A stretch of DNA of 34,272 bases. Origin: an uncultured Candidatus Saccharibacteria bacterium (lineage in GTDB: Bacteria > Patescibacteriota > Saccharimonadia > Saccharimonadales > Saccharimonadaceae). The translations under genes were made by a program, and so were the position numbers. Numbering within the stretch: position 1 is the first letter of the stretch; every line of letters starts with the position of its first letter. Under the pieces are notes generated by a model. It was not told the DNA's origin. It searched no databases and saw nothing but the letters and a program-made list of their open reading frames with translations. Shown here piece by piece: positions 32,688 to 34,272 of this stretch. Where the stretch lies: assembly GCA_944391325.1 (NCBI GenBank), contig CALXTC010000012.1, positions 1 to 34,272 of the forward strand, read 5' to 3'.

Positions 32688-33430
32688 CGCTGTCGACTCC
32701 TTTCATACACAGTAATATTATACTCGGCAAATGAACAATATTGATTACCGCCTGGTTCAAAATGGTCGTCATTGTCAACAACGCCATTGTTATTATCGTC
32801 ATACCAATCACCGCATTGCCAACGACTATCAGTGCGATCGCCATTAGCGTCGATCTTAGTCTGACCGTCCTGCTCATAGGCGCGGATTGGGCGATTGGAT
32901 CCCTCGGTCGATATTACAGTATTAAGGGTAAGTAGCGGAATATCTTGGTCGTCGTCAACACCCTGAGTAACATTAAACTCCTGGATTGTCGCCCCGCGAC
33001 TAAGCAGCACTCTCGTTCCATCATCATTGGCCGGTGGCATTTTGCTTGGGTTGCTGCAATATTCTGCGTTTGGATCATCAATTCTGGCTAAACTGAATAC
33101 TTGACCGTTATTAAGCCGATTTAGATTAGCCACATTTTTATCAATATCGGCCTCGGTGTTCCACAGATAACTAACACCACCCACACATAGTCGGCGATTG
33201 TTTTTATCCACCATGGCGGCTGTGCTATAGCGCACCTTTTCGCCGATATCCATATTCAGTTGCTGGCCAGCCAGATTAATCCTGGACAACCAAACGCCAC
33301 GATTATACGACCGGATAATATTAACCGTTACTGCAGCTAGAATAAAAATAATAAAGGCAACAAAAATCATCGCCATAGTCACCTCAATAAGTGTAAACCC
33401 ACGTTGTCTATCGCTATGATGCCGATCCAT
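32684..33430 (-). CDS. PilW-like type IV prepilin
   Basis: A 248-aa protein with a clear type III signal: basic leader MDRHHSDRQRG, cleavage before FTLIEVTMAMIFVAF (Phe+1, Glu+5) and a continuous hydrophobic helix. The globular part is rich in Asp/Asn and contains DGDRTDSRWQCGDWYDDNNN and an Asp-Asn-Asn repeat that resembles calcium-binding loops. It is probably a minor pilin. The start forms a TAATG overlap with the upstream gene and has GGAGG. It is part of an operon of at least four genes; PilW is the closest size match. Confidence 0.85.
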   Translation of the reverse strand: MDRHHSDRQRGFTLIEVTMAMIFVAFIIFILAAVTVNIIRSYNRGVWLSRINLAGQQLNMDIGEKVRYSTAAMVDKNNRRLCVGGVSYLWNTEADIDKNVANLNRLNNGQVFSLARIDDPNAEYCSNPSKMPPANDDGTRVLLSRGATIQEFNVTQGVDDDQDIPLLTLNTVISTEGSNRPIRAYEQDGQTKIDANGDRTDSRWQCGDWYDDNNNGVVDNDDHFEPGGNQYCSFAEYNITVYERSRQR

Positions 33431-34020
33431 TAGCCATCCTCCCTATAGTAAACACGAACTGTCGACTCTAACCTACCCTGTCCAATTTCTTGAGCTATAC
33501 GCGGTGTCCAACAGGCTCGCACGTAGAAATCGATGTAGCCGGGGACACTACCACTGGGACCGTGCTTGACACCCTCAATCCAAATGCCATCACCGGGGTG
33601 CGGAGCGGCGGCTACGCTGTCGGCTACACTATCAGTAGCATCATATTTTGTAACTGAAATCGGCTCAGTAGCGTCATTGGACATACCCAAATAGAAACCA
33701 CCCGACCCCACAGCGCAACCCCGGCTAGCTATGTTTGACATGCCAGAATCTGTCGAACTTTTAGTCATATCAATAATATCGTTCGCTACCTGGCGATTAA
33801 TGCCAGTCTGAGTGTCAAAAACGTAACGCAACATTTCGACCTGCGAGTTGACCTCGCCACGAGCAGCCGTACGCTCGACTGCATTCATTACCCCGTATAG
33901 ACTACGATTAATTACCGTTAGCGTTGAGGCTAATACTAGCCCCAGCACCGCCATGGCAATAGCAACCTCGACGAGCGTGTCGCCTCGCTGAGATTTGTTG
34001 TTTTTACTGAATTTACCCAT
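33430..34020 (-). CDS. PilV-like type IV prepilin
   Basis: A 196-aa protein. The leader MGKFSKNNKSQRG precedes DTLVEVAIAMAVLGLVLAST, a prepilin helix with Glu at +5; the +1 residue is Asp instead of Phe, which is tolerated in some minor pilins. The remainder includes two Cys and a Gly/Ser/Pro-rich region. The frame extends to a TTG at 34035, but ATG 34020 has GGGAGT upstream and gives the normal short basic leader. It lies between two other pilus-type genes. Confidence 0.83.
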   Translation of the reverse strand: MGKFSKNNKSQRGDTLVEVAIAMAVLGLVLASTLTVINRSLYGVMNAVERTAARGEVNSQVEMLRYVFDTQTGINRQVANDIIDMTKSSTDSGMSNIASRGCAVGSGGFYLGMSNDATEPISVTKYDATDSVADSVAAAPHPGDGIWIEGVKHGPSGSVPGYIDFYVRACWTPRIAQEIGQGRLESTVRVYYREDG

Positions 34021-34025
34021 CCCGT

Positions 34026-34272
34026 TTACTCCCAATTCTTACACGCTTCCTTTAATCGATTCTGCCATCCCGCCACGTTATTAACATAGTCGTTCAGATT
34101 AACATTATTATTGTTTGACACGCCCGCCGAATTATCGCCACCAGCAATACATATCAAACCACCCTGTTGGCCCAACCCACCATTAGCAATGCCTAGGACG
34201 ATCTTGTCCTGCGACGATATGTTAATACTCGATCCCTCGCCAGCATTGTCAACTAGAGTCAATTGTTGCACC
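34026..34272 (-). CDS. C-terminal end of another pilus-type protein (cut by window edge)
   Basis: About 81 residues of an open frame entering from the right edge. It is rich in Asn/Gly/Ser (SSINISSQDKIVLGIANGG, SNNNNVNLNDY) with a Cys pair around the end (ICIAGGD...EACKNWE). No start is visible, as the frame continues beyond the window. It ends 5 bases before the next gene, whose ribosome site lies in the terminal codons. From context it is probably the C-terminus of a pilin or pseudopilin. Confidence 0.6.
   Translation of the reverse strand, partial: VQQLTLVDNAGEGSSINISSQDKIVLGIANGGLGQQGGLICIAGGDNSAGVSNNNNVNLNDYVNNVAGWQNRLKEACKNWE

Overview
The window looks like chromosomal DNA of a Candidate Phyla Radiation (Patescibacteria) bacterium, most likely a Saccharibacteria (TM7) relative. 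This is inferred from gene content: a membrane-tethered DUF8128/VirD4-like ATPase next to a small protein with the CPR-type 'AWV...KDDPYE' C-terminus, a threonyl-tRNA synthetase without a TGS domain, a type IV prepilin cluster, and many small membrane proteins without clear relatives. The standard genetic code fits all reading frames.

Layout. 1-3390: gyrB-gyrA (minus; gyrA runs off the left edge) with a clear promoter, then about 0.6 kb of non-coding DNA with large inverted repeats. 4021-8014: the ATPase, its small partner and a membrane protein. 8015-9945: a long non-coding region holding a strongly structured candidate RNA (+), a small promoter/terminator-bounded transcription unit (-) and tmRNA (ssrA, -) with an unusually long 27-codon tag. 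9946-14131: comM (+) and a secreted RCC1-repeat beta-propeller gene (-) split by a frameshift in a G7 run. 14230-15553: a translation operon, tRNA-Asn-infC-rpmI-rplT, in which infC has no ATG/GTG/TTG start and probably starts at ATA. 15571-16224: RNase P RNA (-) and tRNA-Ala/tRNA-Ile (+). 16243-17323: a degenerate-Nudix/RNase H fusion whose upstream region encodes a promoter-linked structured RNA. 17394-19260: a three-gene unit consisting of a membrane protein, a DarT-type DNA ADP-ribosyltransferase toxin and a NADAR antitoxin; a C8 run lies exactly where a one-base slip would fuse the membrane protein to the toxin. 19324-25349: site-2 protease, rpmB, membrane protein, winged-helix protein plus MBL-fold protein, miaA and thrS (all minus). 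25366-25973: tRNA-Val, a small cluster of DnaA-box-like repeats and a short unit with a 26-aa ORF, a structured segment and a terminator. 25965-31379: membrane glycosyltransferase, small membrane protein, tRNA-Gly/Thr/Asp/Arg, PpiC/SurA-like foldase, PH-domain membrane protein and XerC/D recombinase. 31401-34272: an operon of at least four type IV prepilin/pilus genes (minus), open at the right edge.

Genes that begin transcription units repeatedly show a -10 hexamer only 6-9 bases before the start codon (thrS, miaA, comM, the protease, the winged-helix gene, the PH-domain gene, xerD and others), which implies leaderless mRNAs. Internal operon genes instead carry Shine-Dalgarno sequences and often overlap their neighbour. 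This regularity was used to choose several starts. The most interesting features are the DarT/NADAR unit with its homopolymer switch, the second homopolymer frameshift in the RCC1 protein, the non-canonical infC start, the long tmRNA tag and the structured non-coding segments.
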